Positions 17,905 to 26,116 of a stretch of 64,000 nucleotides of DNA are shown one piece after another (positions within the stretch are counted from its first letter, which is position 1; every line of letters begins with the position of its first letter). This stretch comes from Flavobacterium limnosediminis JC2902 (lineage in GTDB: Bacteria > Bacteroidota > Bacteroidia > Flavobacteriales > Flavobacteriaceae), in the NCBI RefSeq assembly GCF_000498535.1, contig NZ_AVGG01000001.1, positions 434,001 through 498,000 on the forward strand. Direction: 5' to 3'. The translations under genes and the position numbers were made by a program. The notes beneath the pieces are model-generated. The model saw only the letters and a program-made list of their open reading frames with translations. It was not told the DNA's origin and did no database searches.

Positions 17905-17926
17905 AATGCCGCTAAGGGCATTTTTT
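17905..17926 (+). terminator. Small intrinsic terminator or attenuator hairpin
   Basis: AATGCC (17905-17910), loop GCTAAG, GGCATT (17917-17922), then further T residues. The stem has only 6 bp. It lies about 190 bases after the antiporter stop and about 35 bases after the putative start of efflux transcription, so it could end the upstream gene or attenuate the efflux operon. Confidence 0.45.
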
Positions 17927-18096
17927 AAAGTTATTGCCCCCATTTATATTTAAATTATTTCTAAAACACACTTTTTGGTTATTCATTAATTCCGAAAAAA
18001 GTATGCAACAGTTGTCAACCGATTGCTGTTTAAGAAATGTCACTTGGGAAAGAAACAATAGTCCTGCTATTCTATAATTTTTAAAATGAATCGAAG

Positions 18097-19245
18097 ATGA
18101 ATGCGCTAAAAAAATCAAAAGTCCTGTTTATATTGCTCTTCTTGTCAGGCATTTGGGTTTCCTGCAAGAAAGAAGAAAAAGTCATGCCGCCAATACAAGT
18201 TCCATTTGTAGTCGTTCAAAAAAGCGATGTCCCGGTGCACAGGGAATATCCCGCTCAGACTTTTGGGGATTTAGATGTGGATTTAGTGGCACGTGTAGAC
18301 GGAATTCTACAGGGAATTCATTTCAAAGAAGGCGACAAAGTCAGAAAAGGACAGCTGCTATACACCATTGATCCGATAGAATATGATACAAAAGTAGAAC
18401 GTGAAAAAGGACAGGTAGCCGCTTTCAGAAGTTCTTATGTAAATGCAGAGGAAGAACTAAAAAGAATACGCCCCTTGGCAGAGATGAATGCCGTAAGTAA
18501 AAGAGAATTGGACGCCGCCGTTGCCCGGGCAAAAGCTTCAAAATCGAGTCTGGAAAGTGCCGAGGCAAGTTTAAGAAACCAACAGATAGAACGCGGATAC
18601 TGTAATATTTACGCACCTGTTGACGGCGTTATCGGGATAAGCAATGCCAGAATAGGCGATTATATTTCAAGAATAGGAAATACTTCGCATCTGAATACCG
18701 TTTCAAAATTAAACGAAGTGCGTGTCCGTTTCGCAGTTAGCGAAGCGTCCTTTTTACAATATCAGAAAAAATTCGGAAAAACTCCCACCACACTAACCGA
18801 CTTAGAACTGATACTCTCAGACGGAAGCACTTACGCACATAAAGGCAAAATGAATTTTTCCGATGCCAGTGTAGATCCCACCACGGGAACGGTAACCTTC
18901 GAAGCCCAATTCCCAAATCCTGAAGGAATATTGCGATCCGGACAATTCGTGAAAATCCGTATCGTCGTAAGTACGCAGAAAGATGCCATCGTTATTCCGC
19001 AAAAAGCAATTACCGAAATGCAGGGCATCTATCAGGTTTATGCGATTGATCAAGCCAAGAAAATTCAGGTACGTGTTGTGGAAGTGGGCGAAAAGATAGG
19101 AACAAACTGGATTGTATCCAAAGGCTTGGAATCCGGAGACCGCGTGGCTATAGTCGGTACCTTATTTGTTCAGCCCGGTTCTGTTGTCGAGCCGATTCCT
19201 TTTGCGGAAAATGTCGAAAAAGATGTCTCAAATCAAACTGAATAA
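18097..19245 (+). CDS. RND efflux periplasmic adaptor lipoprotein (AcrA/MexA type)
   Basis: A 382-residue membrane fusion protein. The signal peptide ends in the lipobox WVSC (C23), so it is anchored by lipid to the inner membrane. The lipoyl halves are visible as VARVDGILQGIHFKEGDKV and IYAPVDGVIGISNARIGDYI, with an alpha-helical hairpin between (about 115-160) and beta-barrel and membrane-proximal domains after them. It is the first gene of a classic adaptor-pump-duct operon and stops 2 bases before the pump ATG. Confidence 0.92.
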   Translation: MNALKKSKVLFILLFLSGIWVSCKKEEKVMPPIQVPFVVVQKSDVPVHREYPAQTFGDLDVDLVARVDGILQGIHFKEGDKVRKGQLLYTIDPIEYDTKVEREKGQVAAFRSSYVNAEEELKRIRPLAEMNAVSKRELDAAVARAKASKSSLESAEASLRNQQIERGYCNIYAPVDGVIGISNARIGDYISRIGNTSHLNTVSKLNEVRVRFAVSEASFLQYQKKFGKTPTTLTDLELILSDGSTYAHKGKMNFSDASVDPTTGTVTFEAQFPNPEGILRSGQFVKIRIVVSTQKDAIVIPQKAITEMQGIYQVYAIDQAKKIQVRVVEVGEKIGTNWIVSKGLESGDRVAIVGTLFVQPGSVVEPIPFAENVEKDVSNQTE

Positions 19246-19247
19246 TT

Positions 19248-22200
19248 ATGGATAATTTTTTCGTAAGGAGGCCGATTGTCGCCATTGTGCTTTCGATTTT
19301 AATCGTAATTATCGGATTTTTATCATTAAGATCTACTCCTATATCAAAATACCCTGATATCGCCCCACCAATTATCAATGTGAACGGCAGTTACAGGGGA
19401 GCCAATGCCATCAATGTGGAACAGGCCGTAGCCACACCCATAGAACAAAAGGTAAACGGTGTGGAAAACATGATCTACATGCAATCCACCAATGCCGGAG
19501 ACGGTAATATGGGGCTTTCCGTCACCTTTGATATCGGAACCAATTTGGATATTGCCACCATGCTGACCCAAAACAGGGTGGCCGAAGCAACACCTAAACT
19601 ACCACAAGATGTTAGAACTACCGGAGTTTCCACAAAAAAATCTTTGTTGGTTCCGATGTTGCTTATTTCGTTACACTCTCCCAACAACACCTACGACGCC
19701 GCCTTTTTAAATAACTACGCGACCATCAATGTCGTGGATGCCTTGGCGCGTATTAAAGGTGTTGGGGAAGTTTTACTTTACGGAGGAAGTAATTACGCGA
19801 TGCGAGTATGGATCAAACCCGATGTGTTATCCAAATACGATTTGACCGCATTGGATGTGATGAGTGCGATTCAGGAACAAAATGCGATTGCGCCGGGTGG
19901 TAAATTTGGAGGACCACCGGCAAAAAATGGCAACGAATTCACCTACAATGTAATGCTGAGTGATCGATTGATAATGCAGGAAGATTTTGAAAACATCATT
20001 ATAAAATCGAATATAAAAAACCAGCAAATCCGACTGAAAGATGTAGCCACCGTTTCATTGGGAACCGAAAACTATTTCACTCAGGCACGACTAAACGGCA
20101 AACCGGCAGGTGTTATCGGTATCAAACAAATGCCCGGTTCCAACGCTTTGGAAGTGGCAGAGAATGTGAAAAAGACCATAGCAAAACTAAGCGAACGATT
20201 TCCAAATGATTTAAAATATGATGTTTCACTGGATACCACTTTAGCCGTTTCCGAAGGGATTAATGAAATTGTACACACCTTGATTGAAGCTATTTTTCTG
20301 GTAATTCTCGTGGTGTTCATTTTCCTTCAGAACTGGAGAGCGACTCTAATTCCGTTGATTACCGTTCCTATCTCCTTAATCGGAGTGTTTATGCTTTTCC
20401 CGCTCTTAGGATTTTCGGTAAACGTATTATCACTTTTAGGTTTGGTGTTGGCAATCGGAATTGTGGTGGATGATGCCATCGTGGTTGTGGAGGCGGTGAT
20501 GCATCATATCGAGCATGGGATGACGCCAAGGGAAGCCACAAATCAAGCCATGAAAGAAGTATCGGGGCCAGTAATCGCTATCGCAATAGTACTTACCGCA
20601 GTATTTATTCCTGTTGCGTTAACGCCGGGAATTACGGGTCGACTGTACCAACAGTTTGCCATTACCATTGCGATATCGGTAATTTTCTCTGCCATTAGTG
20701 CATTGACGCTAAGTCCCGCTTTATGTGCCATGCTGCTCAAACCTGCCAAAGAGCAAAAAGGATGGCTCGGAAAATTTTACGGAGGGTTTAACAGGATTTT
20801 CGATTCGGTTACCGAAAAATACACCGGAATAGCGGCTTATCTGATAAAAAAATCCATCCGAAGTCTGATCTTTATCGGAATTGTTGTTGGGGTGATCGTG
20901 ATTTTAGGTGCTAAAATTCCATCCGGATTCGTACCGGAAGAAGATGAAGGCTACTTCTATATCAATGTCGAACTTCCTTCGGCATCTTCATTGGAAAGAA
21001 CCAGCCAGGTCTGCAAGCAGATTGAAGGCATATTGGCAAAAGATAAAAACATTGAATTCTACACCACAAATGCCGGATTCAGTTTATTGAAAAACTCCAA
21101 TGCCACCAATAATGCCCTGATCTTCATCTCCCCTGTAGAATGGAGCCACCGGGATAAGAATGTGGCGGAAATCATGAAGGAACTGAACGCTAAATTTCTG
21201 ACCCAAATTACCGACGCTACGGTTTTCGCTTTCGGACCACCTCCGATAGCCGGTATCGGGAATGCAGCAGGTTTTACCATGATGCTACAGGACAAAGGGG
21301 GAAACAATCCTCAATATTTGGCTGAAAACACCAAGAATTTCATGACCGCCGCCAAAAAACGTCCCGAAATCGGTACCATCAGAACCACTTTTAATGCGAG
21401 TGTTCCTCAAATACGTCTGGAAATCGACAGGGATAAAGTAAAAGAACTGAATCTTTCGTTGGCCGATGTGAATATGACTGTCGGCGCGAATTTGGGTGGA
21501 CAATACATCAACGAATTTAACCGGTACGGCCGTCAGTATATCGTGTTGATTCAGGGTAATCCGGATGAATTCATCAATCCGACGGATATCAGTAAAATAT
21601 TTCTGAAATCGAAAGACGGTAACATGGTTCCGTTGTCGTCGATTGCAACTATAAAACGGGAAACCGGCCCCGAATTCACCAACCGATTCAACTTGTACCG
21701 TTCGGCAGAAATCGGGGGAACTCCTGCACCGGGTTACAGTTCGGCACAGGCTTTAAAAGCATTGGAAGAAACCGCCAAGGAAGTGTTGCCGCAAGGTATG
21801 GGTTACGAATGGTCGGCCATGAGTTTTCAGGAAAAAGCCGCTGAAGGAAAAGGAAGCGTGGTTTTCATAATGGCTTTGGTATTCGTTTTTTTAATTCTCG
21901 CAGCACAATACGAAAGCTGGAAACTCCCCTTCAGTGTATTGTTAGGAACACCGTTTGCCGTTTTTGGAGCCTTCCTCGGATTGTACCTCTGTAAACTGTT
22001 CAGTCCGGATTATGTGAATAATGTTTTTGCACAAATCGGACTGGTATTACTCATCGGATTGGCAGCTAAAAATGCCATATTGATTGTCGAATTTGCCAAA
22101 GCGGAACACGAGAAAGGCGTTTCATTATTGGATTCGGCATTAACCGCAGCCAAATTGCGTTTCCGTCCTATCCTGATGACGGCCTTTGCGTTTATCTTAG

Positions 22201-22412
22201 GGGTTGTTCCTTTGCTGACGGCTTCCGGTGCCGGCGCTCAGGCCCGAAAAGTAATGGGAACGGCTGTATTTAGTGGAATGTTAGTCGCCACTATATTAGG
22301 AGTGTGCTTTATCCCTACACTTTTTGTGTTCATAGAAAGTTTCGGAAAAAAGAAAACGGAAACGACAACTACGGAAAATAATAGTGAACCAAATTCAACA
22401 AGCCATGATTAA
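19248..22412 (+). CDS. RND multidrug efflux pump, HAE1 family (AcrB/MexB type)
   Basis: A 1054-residue inner-membrane pump of standard length with 12 membrane helices and two large periplasmic loops. It starts MDNFFVRRPIVAIVLSILIV. The proton-relay aspartates in helix 4 are seen in GLVLAIGIVVDDAIVVVEAV, and GLAAKNAILIVEFAK marks the second half. Trimeric, driven by proton motive force, it takes drugs or other amphiphiles from the periplasm or outer leaflet. The C-terminal tail is hydrophilic, rich in Thr, Asn and Glu. The stop overlaps the next gene's start by 8 bases. The substrates are unknown. Confidence 0.95.
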   Translation: MDNFFVRRPIVAIVLSILIVIIGFLSLRSTPISKYPDIAPPIINVNGSYRGANAINVEQAVATPIEQKVNGVENMIYMQSTNAGDGNMGLSVTFDIGTNLDIATMLTQNRVAEATPKLPQDVRTTGVSTKKSLLVPMLLISLHSPNNTYDAAFLNNYATINVVDALARIKGVGEVLLYGGSNYAMRVWIKPDVLSKYDLTALDVMSAIQEQNAIAPGGKFGGPPAKNGNEFTYNVMLSDRLIMQEDFENIIIKSNIKNQQIRLKDVATVSLGTENYFTQARLNGKPAGVIGIKQMPGSNALEVAENVKKTIAKLSERFPNDLKYDVSLDTTLAVSEGINEIVHTLIEAIFLVILVVFIFLQNWRATLIPLITVPISLIGVFMLFPLLGFSVNVLSLLGLVLAIGIVVDDAIVVVEAVMHHIEHGMTPREATNQAMKEVSGPVIAIAIVLTAVFIPVALTPGITGRLYQQFAITIAISVIFSAISALTLSPALCAMLLKPAKEQKGWLGKFYGGFNRIFDSVTEKYTGIAAYLIKKSIRSLIFIGIVVGVIVILGAKIPSGFVPEEDEGYFYINVELPSASSLERTSQVCKQIEGILAKDKNIEFYTTNAGFSLLKNSNATNNALIFISPVEWSHRDKNVAEIMKELNAKFLTQITDATVFAFGPPPIAGIGNAAGFTMMLQDKGGNNPQYLAENTKNFMTAAKKRPEIGTIRTTFNASVPQIRLEIDRDKVKELNLSLADVNMTVGANLGGQYINEFNRYGRQYIVLIQGNPDEFINPTDISKIFLKSKDGNMVPLSSIATIKRETGPEFTNRFNLYRSAEIGGTPAPGYSSAQALKALEETAKEVLPQGMGYEWSAMSFQEKAAEGKGSVVFIMALVFVFLILAAQYESWKLPFSVLLGTPFAVFGAFLGLYLCKLFSPDYVNNVFAQIGLVLLIGLAAKNAILIVEFAKAEHEKGVSLLDSALTAAKLRFRPILMTAFAFILGVVPLLTASGAGAQARKVMGTAVFSGMLVATILGVCFIPTLFVFIESFGKKKTETTTTENNSEPNSTSHD

Positions 22413-23772
22413 AAAGTATAAAATAAGTTTTGTCATTTTAGCTCTGGCATTGCTTCCGATGGGTTGTATGGTAGGTCCGAAATATTCAAGACCGGAGGAA
22501 CAAAAAGCCGAAAGGTATCAAAACACTGAGATTCCTATAGACACGGCCAAATCAGTTGTCAATCTGAAATGGTTTGATATTTTTGACGATGATGTGCTCG
22601 AAGGCCTCATCAATAAAGGTATTGAAAACAATTACGACATGAAAATCGCTATGGCCCGGCTGGAACGTGCCCGAGCCGAATTAGGCTATTCAAAAGCCGA
22701 TCTGTATCCGTCTTTCCAGTACGGAGGTACTGTCTACGCCAATAAAGATGCCTTTTTACCGACGAATGTGGGTGCAAGCATGAATTGGGAACTGGACTTT
22801 TGGGGTAAGGTCCGTCATCAGAATAAAGCATTGCAAGCGGAATTACTGGCTACCGAAGAAGCCCGAAAAGTGATACTGACAGGGATTATCAGCGATATAG
22901 CCATTTCCTATTTCCAGCTCAGGGATCTGGACAACCAATTGGACATCACTAAAAAAACGTTAGTTGCCAGACAGGAATCTTTTAACATCATCAACGAACG
23001 ATTTATAAAAGGCTATGTGTCCGAGGTTGATAAAGTTCAGATCGAACAACAAGTAGCCATCGCCGAAGCCGGAATTCCGCGTATCGAAAGACAGATTACG
23101 TTTTTGGAAAATGTCATTTCGGTTTTGTTGGGTCAGGTTCCCGGAAGAATTGAACGCGGTAAAGCCAACAGTGATCAAAAACTTGTGACCGACATTCCTT
23201 TATCGCTTCCTTCAAAGTTACTTGAAAACCGGCCGGATGTGCGACAGGCAGAACTCTATTATGTGTCTGCCAACGAAAAAATCGGAGTGGCACAAGCCAT
23301 GCGATACCCTTCCTTTAACATTGCTGCCATCGCTGGTTTTGCAAGCGTTTATGTGAGCGATCTGTTTCAGGACAGTTCCTACAAACAGAATGCCTCGGCG
23401 GGTGTTGTCGGACCAATATTCAACTTCGGAAAAAACAAACGCAGGGTGGAAATTTACAGACAAGAGGCTGAGCAATCCAAGTTCTATTATCAGAAAACCT
23501 ATCTCATCGCCATTTCCGAAGTGGAGCAATCTTTACAGGACGTAAAAACCTATAAGCAGGAATGGCAAGCCAGAAATAAGCAAGTACAGGCAGCCAGAAA
23601 GAATCTTGAACTGTCCGATGCCCGGTACTATAATGGTTATGTTTCCTATTTGGAAGTATTGGATGTTCAACGGAATTTGTACGAAGCGGAACTGGAACTT
23701 TCCAGACTATCGCAACAGCAATTAAGCGCAACGGTGCAATTGTACAAAGCTTTGGGCGGCGGTTGGAATTAG
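22405..23772 (+). CDS. Outer-membrane efflux lipoprotein, NodT/OprM family
   Basis: A 455-residue outer-membrane factor. The chosen ATG at 22405 puts a lipoprotein signal MIKKYKISFVILALALLPMGC at the N-terminus with the lipid-bearing cysteine at residue 21. A GTG seven codons upstream is possible but spoils nothing and adds nothing. The mature protein begins MVGPKYSRPE, the hallmark of the NodT family (G-P-x-Y-x-x-P), followed by the two long coiled-coil hairpins of TolC-like ducts. The ATG lies within the end of the pump gene, giving translational coupling. It completes the tripartite RND system. Confidence 0.92.
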   Translation: MIKKYKISFVILALALLPMGCMVGPKYSRPEEQKAERYQNTEIPIDTAKSVVNLKWFDIFDDDVLEGLINKGIENNYDMKIAMARLERARAELGYSKADLYPSFQYGGTVYANKDAFLPTNVGASMNWELDFWGKVRHQNKALQAELLATEEARKVILTGIISDIAISYFQLRDLDNQLDITKKTLVARQESFNIINERFIKGYVSEVDKVQIEQQVAIAEAGIPRIERQITFLENVISVLLGQVPGRIERGKANSDQKLVTDIPLSLPSKLLENRPDVRQAELYYVSANEKIGVAQAMRYPSFNIAAIAGFASVYVSDLFQDSSYKQNASAGVVGPIFNFGKNKRRVEIYRQEAEQSKFYYQKTYLIAISEVEQSLQDVKTYKQEWQARNKQVQAARKNLELSDARYYNGYVSYLEVLDVQRNLYEAELELSRLSQQQLSATVQLYKALGGGWN

Positions 23773-23909
23773 TAAAACCAATCCGATAAACACCTTGAGA
23801 AAAACAATCACAAATAGCCACTGAAGCCAATAAAAATTCAGAAATTAATCAAAAAAAGCATTTATACAGAACACCGTTATATTCATTTAATAATCTAAAA
23901 ATTACAAAG

Positions 23910-23993
23910 TTATCCGAACCACATTCCGTTTTCACCCATAAAGTCTTTTAAATTGTCGCGGCTGATAAATTTTTCGTTCACTGTTGATAACAT
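23910..23993 (-). CDS. Very short open frame (27 residues) divergent from recA, candidate only
   Basis: Between the efflux duct gene and recA, the minus strand has ATG at 23993 and TAA at 23910-23912, giving MLSTVNEKFISRDNLKDF continuing MGENGMWFG. The composition (charged helix-like start, no low-complexity bias) looks more protein-like than random AT-rich spacer. It could be a small protein or the relic of a longer gene. I know no homologue. Confidence 0.25.
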   Translation of the reverse strand: MLSTVNEKFISRDNLKDFMGENGMWFG

Positions 23994-23998
23994 CTTAT

Positions 23999-24027
23999 TT
24001 GAAACTTAAAAAAAAGCACTATTTTTA
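23999..24027 (+). promoter_or_regulatory. recA promoter
   Basis: TTG (23999-24001), 18 bases, then TATTTTTA (24020-24027), one base off TAnnTTTG. The predicted transcript would start about 10 bases before the recA ATG. I see no LexA-like box. Confidence 0.55.
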
Positions 24028-24043
24028 CCCAAAATAGATAGTT

Positions 24044-25048
24044 ATGAGTTCAGAAAGAGAAGCCAAATTAAAAGCCCTTCAATTAACATTAGACAAACTG
24101 GATAAAACCTATGGAAAAGGTACCGTAATGAAATTGGGCGACACTGCCGTGGAAGAGGTGGAAGCAATTCCGTCCGGTTCTTTAGGTATTGATCTTGCCC
24201 TTGGAGTAAACGGTTACCCACGCGGAAGAATCGTAGAGATTTACGGTCCGGAGTCTTCGGGTAAAACCACGTTAACCTTACACGCCATTGCTGAAGCTCA
24301 GAAAGCAGGAGGAATTGCTGCCTTTATCGATGCGGAACATGCATTCGACCGTTTTTACGCTCAGAAATTAGGAGTTGATATCGACAACCTTATCATTTCA
24401 CAACCGGACAACGGGGAACAGGCATTGGAAATTGCCGAAAACCTGATCCGTTCCGGCGCTATCGATTTAGTGGTAATTGACTCGGTGGCCGCGTTAACAC
24501 CTAAAAGCGAAATCGAAGGCGAAATGGGTGATTCCAAAATGGGATTGCACGCGCGTTTGATGTCTCAGGCGTTACGAAAATTAACGGGTACCATCAACAA
24601 AACGAACTGTACCGTTTTCTTCATCAACCAGTTGCGTGAAAAAATCGGCGTGATGTTCGGAAATCCGGAAACAACTACAGGGGGTAATGCCTTGAAGTTT
24701 TATGCTTCGGTGCGAATCGACATCCGTAAATCGACCCAAATTAAAGACGGGGAAAATGTGCTGGGGAATCGCACCAAAGTGAAAATCGTAAAAAACAAAG
24801 TGGCACCACCGTTCCGTACTGCAGAATTCGACATCATGTATGGCGAAGGAATTTCGAAAACCGGTGAAGTTTTAGACTTGGCCGTTGAATTTGAAATCAT
24901 CAAGAAAAGCGGTTCGTGGTTCAGCTATGGCGACACCAAATTAGGTCAGGGCCGTGATGCCGTGAAAGCTTTAATAAAAGACAATCCGGAACTGATGGAC
25001 GAATTGGAACAAAAAATCAAAACCCTGATTAAAGATAATGCCAACTAA
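24044..25048 (+). CDS. recA: Recombinase RecA
   Basis: A 334-residue RecA of normal length, the strand-exchange protein of homologous recombination. The Walker A loop GPESSGKTT starts at residue 68, and the block [16 protein letters not shown] Walker B appears as [21 protein letters not shown]. The DNA-binding loop L1/L2 region contains [20 protein letters not shown]. No intein or truncation is seen. It is a single-gene transcript with its own promoter and a perfect terminator. Confidence 0.98.
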   Translation: MSSEREAKLKALQLTLDKLDKTYGKGTVMKLGDTAVEEVEAIPSGSLGIDLALGVNGYPRGRIVEIYGPESSGKTTLTLHAIAEAQKAGGIAAFIDAEHAFDRFYAQKLGVDIDNLIISQPDNGEQALEIAENLIRSGAIDLVVIDSVAALTPKSEIEGEMGDSKMGLHARLMSQALRKLTGTINKTNCTVFFINQLREKIGVMFGNPETTTGGNALKFYASVRIDIRKSTQIKDGENVLGNRTKVKIVKNKVAPPFRTAEFDIMYGEGISKTGEVLDLAVEFEIIKKSGSWFSYGDTKLGQGRDAVKALIKDNPELMDELEQKIKTLIKDNAN

Positions 25049-25052
25049 ACAA

Positions 25053-25080
25053 AAAAATCCCGAAAATTTTCGGGATTTTT
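25053..25080 (+). terminator. recA terminator
   Basis: A perfect 14-bp inverted repeat with no loop bases left over: AAAAATCCCGAAAA (25053-25066) and TTTTCGGGATTTTT (25067-25080), followed by more T. It lies 4 bases after the recA stop. Confidence 0.9.
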
Positions 25081-25139
25081 ATTTTTTTAACGCAACCTTT
25101 TGAAAACTAATCCATCTTACTATCATAATAAGCTGTTGA

Positions 25140-25556
25140 ATGAGAAAGATTTTTCTGTTAATACTGATTCCTTTTCTATACCTGTCCTGCACTAAAGAGC
25201 CGGAAACGGAAGATGTGGCGTTTGAATTATTGCCTGTAAACGAGGTGGAATTACCCGTAAGTTTTAATGTTAACAAGGAAAATATTATCAGAATAAAATT
25301 CGTACGCCCGACGGAATGCCATGCGTTTAACAAATTTTACTTTGAGAAAGACGGTTCTTCTCGAACCATTGCAGTTGAATCAACAGTTTTTAAATACGAT
25401 AACGGAGGTTGCGCCGTTTTACAAAACAATAACGTGGCAACCCAAAATTTAAAATTTAATCCGGATCAAACCGGTGAGTATACGTTAAAATTCTGGAACG
25501 GAAAAGATAGTAATGGAGTCGATTTGTTTTTGACCTATACCATTCTGGTCGAATAA
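25140..25556 (+). CDS. Small lipoprotein of unknown function
   Basis: A 138-residue protein with a lipoprotein signal MRKIFLLILIPFLYLSC (acylated cysteine at residue 17). The mature part is rich in beta-strand-like alternating residues and has only two further cysteines (in PTECHAF and NGGCAVL), which may form a disulfide. I do not recognise the family. It stands between recA and a sigma factor gene, with 14 bases to the sigma start, so it may share its transcript and could be part of the signal pathway, but this is position only. Confidence 0.8.
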   Translation: MRKIFLLILIPFLYLSCTKEPETEDVAFELLPVNEVELPVSFNVNKENIIRIKFVRPTECHAFNKFYFEKDGSSRTIAVESTVFKYDNGGCAVLQNNNVATQNLKFNPDQTGEYTLKFWNGKDSNGVDLFLTYTILVE

Positions 25557-25570
25557 AAAAAGTAATTGTC

Positions 25571-26116
25571 TTGGGGTTAGAACAAATCATACACAATTGT
25601 CAAAGAAATGATACAGCCGCTCAGGAGCAGCTGTACAGACTTCTTGCCTCAAAATTATTCGGTGTCAGTTTAAAATATTCCAGAAATTATACCGAAGCCG
25701 AAGACAACCTGCAGGATGGTTTTATCCTGATTTTTGAAAAAATAAACAAGTACGAATTCAAAGGTTCTTTTGAAGGGTGGGCAAAAAGGGTACTGATAAA
25801 TAATATTTTGCAGAAATACCGCACGGAGGGTGTTTTTGAGATAATACATGAAAACATTCCCGATTCGCCCGATGTGGAATTAGAAGAAGATTCCGTTTCA
25901 ATGGATTTTCTGGTTTCCATAATCCAGCAACTGCCCGACCGGTACCGTCTGGTTTTCAATCTTTATGTGGTGGACGATTATTCACATAAGGAAATAGCAG
26001 AAATGCTGAAGATAACCGTCGGAACATCCAAATCAAATCTGGCCAGAGCCCGTATGATTTTAAAAGAAAAAATTGAATCGCAACACGCAAATAAAATATT
26101 CTCATCTGTTAAATGA
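25571..26116 (+). CDS. RNA polymerase sigma factor, sigma-70 family, ECF-like
   Basis: A 181-residue two-domain sigma factor. Region 2 is about residues 20-90 (YSRNYTEAEDNLQDGFILIFEKI, the core-binding and -10 recognition helix) and region 4 about 115-170, with the helix-turn-helix YSHKEIAEMLKITVGTSKSNLARAR. There is no region 1 or 3. The start is TTG at 25571: no ATG occurs between the upstream stop and the conserved MGLEQIIHNCQRND-like beginning. The last codons overlap the next gene's ATG as ATGA, the usual sign of a sigma and its regulator made together. Confidence 0.92.
   Translation: MGLEQIIHNCQRNDTAAQEQLYRLLASKLFGVSLKYSRNYTEAEDNLQDGFILIFEKINKYEFKGSFEGWAKRVLINNILQKYRTEGVFEIIHENIPDSPDVELEEDSVSMDFLVSIIQQLPDRYRLVFNLYVVDDYSHKEIAEMLKITVGTSKSNLARARMILKEKIESQHANKIFSSVK

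Larger units (their letters stand above)
17717..18096 (+). other. Long leader region of the RND efflux operon
   Basis: 380 AT-rich bases without a convincing gene. In order it holds a -7-like TATATTTG (17862-17869), which is part of an inverted repeat ATATTTGT-N10-ACAAATAT (17863-17888), a terminator-like hairpin (17905-17926), and about 170 bases to the adaptor ATG. The layout suggests an operator at the promoter and possible early termination in the leader, but nothing is proven. Confidence 0.45.

Noticed and set aside
17912..18118. 68-residue minus-strand frame in the efflux leader
   Set aside because: AT-rich composition, no family, and it overlaps the adaptor start codon.
23900..24043. 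SOS/LexA box before recA
   Set aside because: No palindrome of the CTG-N10-CAG type or other known LexA site could be seen. Bacteroidota SOS boxes are poorly defined, so absence is not conclusive.
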